Assembly: GCA_003449195.1 (NCBI GenBank)
Contig: DMID01000028.1
Coordinates: forward strand, 1-10,096
DNA length: 10,096 nucleotides
From: Lysobacteraceae bacterium
GTDB lineage: Bacteria > Pseudomonadota > Gammaproteobacteria > Xanthomonadales > Xanthomonadaceae
Direction: 5' to 3'
The notes beneath the pieces were generated by a model that was not told where the DNA came from, did not search any database, and worked only from the letters and a program-made list of their open reading frames with translations. This document shows positions 8,702-10,096 of the stretch, in pieces. The position numbers and the translations under genes are program-made. Every line of letters starts with the position of its first letter. Position 1 is the stretch's first letter.

Positions 8702-8727
8702 GAACGGCCACCCGAAGGTGGCCGTTC
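8702..8727 (-). terminator. rplS terminator hairpin with UUCG tetraloop
   Basis: A perfect 11-bp inverted repeat, GAACGGCCACC and GGTGGCCGTTC, is separated by 4 nt. On the minus strand the loop reads C-UUCG-G, an exceptionally stable tetraloop. It starts 21 nt after the rplS stop. The tail after the stem (GCATTTGTGG) has only a short T-run, so termination may be partial or the hairpin may mainly protect the 3' end. Confidence 0.82.
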
Positions 8728-8748
8728 TGGCGGAAGTCCGCGCCGCGA

Positions 8749-9153
8749 TCACTCGGCGGCAGCGGCAGCCTTCTCGGCCTTGGCCTTGGCCACGGCAGCC
8801 AGGTCTTCCTTGATGCGGGCAGCCTTGCCTTCCAGCCCGCGCAGGTAGTACAGCTTGCCGGCGCGCACCTTGCCGCGACGCTTCACTTCCACCGAATCGA
8901 TGGTGGCGCTGTGGGTCTGGAACACGCGCTCCACGCCGTAACCGTGGGAAATCTTGCGCACGGTGAAGGCGGAATTCAGGCCGGCATTCTTGGTGCCGAT
9001 CACGACGCCTTCATAGGCCTGCACGCGCTCGCGGTTGCCTTCCTTGACCTTCACGTTGACGACGACGGTATCGCCCTGGCTGAACTTCGGCAGTTCGCGG
9101 GTGATCTGGGCGGACTCGAATTCCGCGACGATAGACTTGTTCAGCTTGCTCAT
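8749..9153 (-). CDS. rplS: 50S ribosomal protein L19, 134 aa
   Basis: L19 sits at the 30S-50S interface. The sequence MSKLNKSIVAEFE, then FSQGDTVVVNVKVKEGNRERVQAYEGVVI, is characteristic, as is GVERVFQTHSATIDSVEVKRRGKVR with LYYLRGLEGKAARIKE. It is longer than the 115-residue Escherichia coli protein because of a C-terminal Ala/Lys-rich tail (AAVAKAKAEKAAAAAE), which is common in Xanthomonadales and relatives. The start at 9153 is where L19 homology begins; the frame stays open to 9270 but those 39 codons match nothing in L19 and overlap the leader. It lies 159 nt downstream of trmD in the classical rpsP-rimM-trmD-rplS order, with a probable extra promoter in that gap. Confidence 0.97.
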   Translation of the reverse strand: MSKLNKSIVAEFESAQITRELPKFSQGDTVVVNVKVKEGNRERVQAYEGVVIGTKNAGLNSAFTVRKISHGYGVERVFQTHSATIDSVEVKRRGKVRAGKLYYLRGLEGKAARIKEDLAAVAKAKAEKAAAAAE

Positions 9154-9285
9154 GGGTGCACCGATGTATTCGGGGTGGAGGTGTCGGGTATCGACAGCCG
9201 GGACGAATGCGGTCACGACATTGCGCCGCACGTTTGTTGTTGTGATCCGCACGCACCGTGATGCCGGCACGCCCGGGAACTTCTC

Positions 9286-9291
9286 ATTATA
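9286..9291 (-). promoter_or_regulatory. Perfect TATAAT -10 box in the trmD-rplS gap
   Basis: On the minus strand the gap reads CCCGC-TATAAT-GAGAAG, a perfect sigma70 -10 hexamer in otherwise GC-rich DNA, 22 nt after the trmD stop. No hexamer resembling TTGACA lies 16-18 nt upstream, so the promoter would rely on the -10. Transcription would give rplS a leader of roughly 120-125 nt. That leader contains a small hairpin, TGTCG-atacc-CGACA, shortly before the start codon. Confidence 0.55.
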
Positions 9292-9312
9292 GCGGGAACC
9301 GCAGCAGCGGCG

Positions 9313-10077
9313 CTAGGGCTGCCCATCCTTGGCCGCAGGCAGCTCCTGCCGAGCTTCGTCGAGCAGCTTGCGGTCGGCCTTGGACAAGCCCGCCTCGTCC
9401 AGCAGATCGGGCCGCCGCAACCAGGTGCGCAACAGCGACTGCTGCCGGCGCCAGCGGGCGATGGCGGCATGGTTGCCCGAGCGCAGCACTTCCGGCACCT
9501 CGCCCAGCACATGGCGGGCCGGATGGCTGAAATGCGGGCAGTCGAGCAGGCCGGCTTCGCCCTCGAAGCTGTCCTGCTCGGCCGATTCGGCATCGTTCAA
9601 CGCACCGTCCTGCAAGCGGGTGACGGCATCGACGATCACCGCCGCACCCAATTCGCCACCTGACAGCACGTAGTCGCCGATCGAGATTTCCTCGTCCACC
9701 TCGGCATCGAGGAAGCGCTCGTCCACGCCCTCGTAGCGGCCGCACAGCAGGATCAGGCGCGGCAAGGCAGCCAGTTGGCGCACCCGCGGCTGGGTCAGCG
9801 GCCGGCCCTGCGGACTGAGGTAGATCACCGGCGCCGGCGCCGGGTCGGCCGCGCGGACCGCCGCCAGACAGGCATGCAGCGGCTCCATCAGCATCACCAT
9901 GCCCGGCCCGCCGCCGAACGGGCGGTCGTCCACGCGCCGGTAGTTGCCTTCCGCATAATCGCGCGGATTCCAGCCATGCAGATCGAGCAGGCCGCGCTCG
10001 CGGGCACGCCCGACCACGCCGAAACCGGCCGACTGTTCGATGAATTCGGGGAACAGGCTGAGGACGTCGATGCGCAT
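9313..10077 (-). CDS. trmD: tRNA (guanine37-N1)-methyltransferase TrmD, 254 aa
   Basis: TrmD uses S-adenosylmethionine to methylate G37 next to the anticodon, preventing +1 frameshifts. The N-terminal trefoil-knot SPOUT domain shows MRIDVLSLFPEFI, DDRPFGGGPGMVM at 50-62, YLSPQGRPL at 86-94, LCGRYEGVDER at 111-121 and SIGDYVLSGGE at 132-142. The catalytic residues fall at Arg154 and Asp169, the same numbers as in Escherichia coli. The C-terminal DNA/tRNA-binding domain has LLDCPHFSHPA, VPEVLRSGNHAAIARWR and the final LLDEAR helix. Length is standard (255 aa in Escherichia coli). The ATG at 10077 has GAGG 6 nt upstream (complement of 10084-10087), overlapping the upstream gene's stop, so translation is coupled to it. 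Confidence 0.98.
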   Translation of the reverse strand: MRIDVLSLFPEFIEQSAGFGVVGRARERGLLDLHGWNPRDYAEGNYRRVDDRPFGGGPGMVMLMEPLHACLAAVRAADPAPAPVIYLSPQGRPLTQPRVRQLAALPRLILLCGRYEGVDERFLDAEVDEEISIGDYVLSGGELGAAVIVDAVTRLQDGALNDAESAEQDSFEGEAGLLDCPHFSHPARHVLGEVPEVLRSGNHAAIARWRRQQSLLRTWLRRPDLLDEAGLSKADRKLLDEARQELPAAKDGQP

Positions 10078-10085
10078 CGCGCGCC

Positions 10086-10096
10086 TCAGAAGTCCG
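10086..10096 (-). CDS. rimM: Last codons of rimM (ribosome maturation factor), cut by the window edge
   Basis: The minus strand reads GAC-TTC-TGA just before the trmD ribosome-binding site, giving Asp-Phe-stop. RimM proteins commonly end in a DW-acidic-Phe tail, and rimM normally sits directly upstream of trmD. Only two residues are visible, so the call rests on gene order. Confidence 0.5.

Noticed and set aside
9154..9270. 39-codon N-terminal extension of L19
   Set aside because: It matches nothing in L19 and covers the leader between the TATAAT box and the accepted start.

Overview
The window is GC-rich DNA with dense, leaderless-looking housekeeping genes. The protein sequences (MutS tail, TrmD, L19 with an Ala/Lys-rich tail, Hsp15, KatG) look like those of a gammaproteobacterium of the Xanthomonadales type (Xanthomonadaceae or Rhodanobacteraceae). 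That assignment is inferred from protein flavour and gene order; no marker in the window proves it. No IS element, prophage, CRISPR array, tRNA or rRNA was seen.

Layout, left to right. (1) Plus strand, 1-2758: the C-terminal 510 codons of mutS, then an 11-nt gap and a BaiN/RdsA (HI0933/YhiN-type) flavoprotein gene. (2) 2759-3182: no intact gene. It holds a diverged, internally deleted second copy of the mutS 3' end, which is the most surprising thing in the window. (3) Minus strand, 4597-3183: a YafY/WYL-type regulator gene followed by a glutathione S-transferase gene, with a perfect 10-bp tandem repeat between them. (4) A 262-bp AT-enriched divergent control region packed with small repeats, then katG (bifunctional catalase-peroxidase) on the plus strand. 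(5) A DUF937-type protein with one EF-hand-like loop, closed by a strong intrinsic terminator. (6) A small unrecognised gene interrupted by an in-frame TGA. (7) Minus strand, 10096-8227: the end of rimM, then trmD, a probable internal promoter, rplS and its UUCG-loop terminator, then hslR (Hsp15). The rimM-trmD-rplS order is the classical bacterial ribosomal-protein/tRNA-modification operon.

How they fit together: mutS serves mismatch repair. KatG, the GST and the WYL regulator form a plausible oxidative or electrophile stress neighbourhood in which katG is transcribed away from the regulator-gst pair. The right end is translation and RNA maintenance: ribosome assembly factor RimM, m1G37 tRNA methylation, L19, and rescue of stalled 50S subunits by Hsp15.

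No new multi-gene system is evident. The items most worth a second look are the mutS tail relic beyond the flavoprotein gene, the TGA-interrupted gene at 7792-8223, and the repeat-rich control regions of gst and katG.
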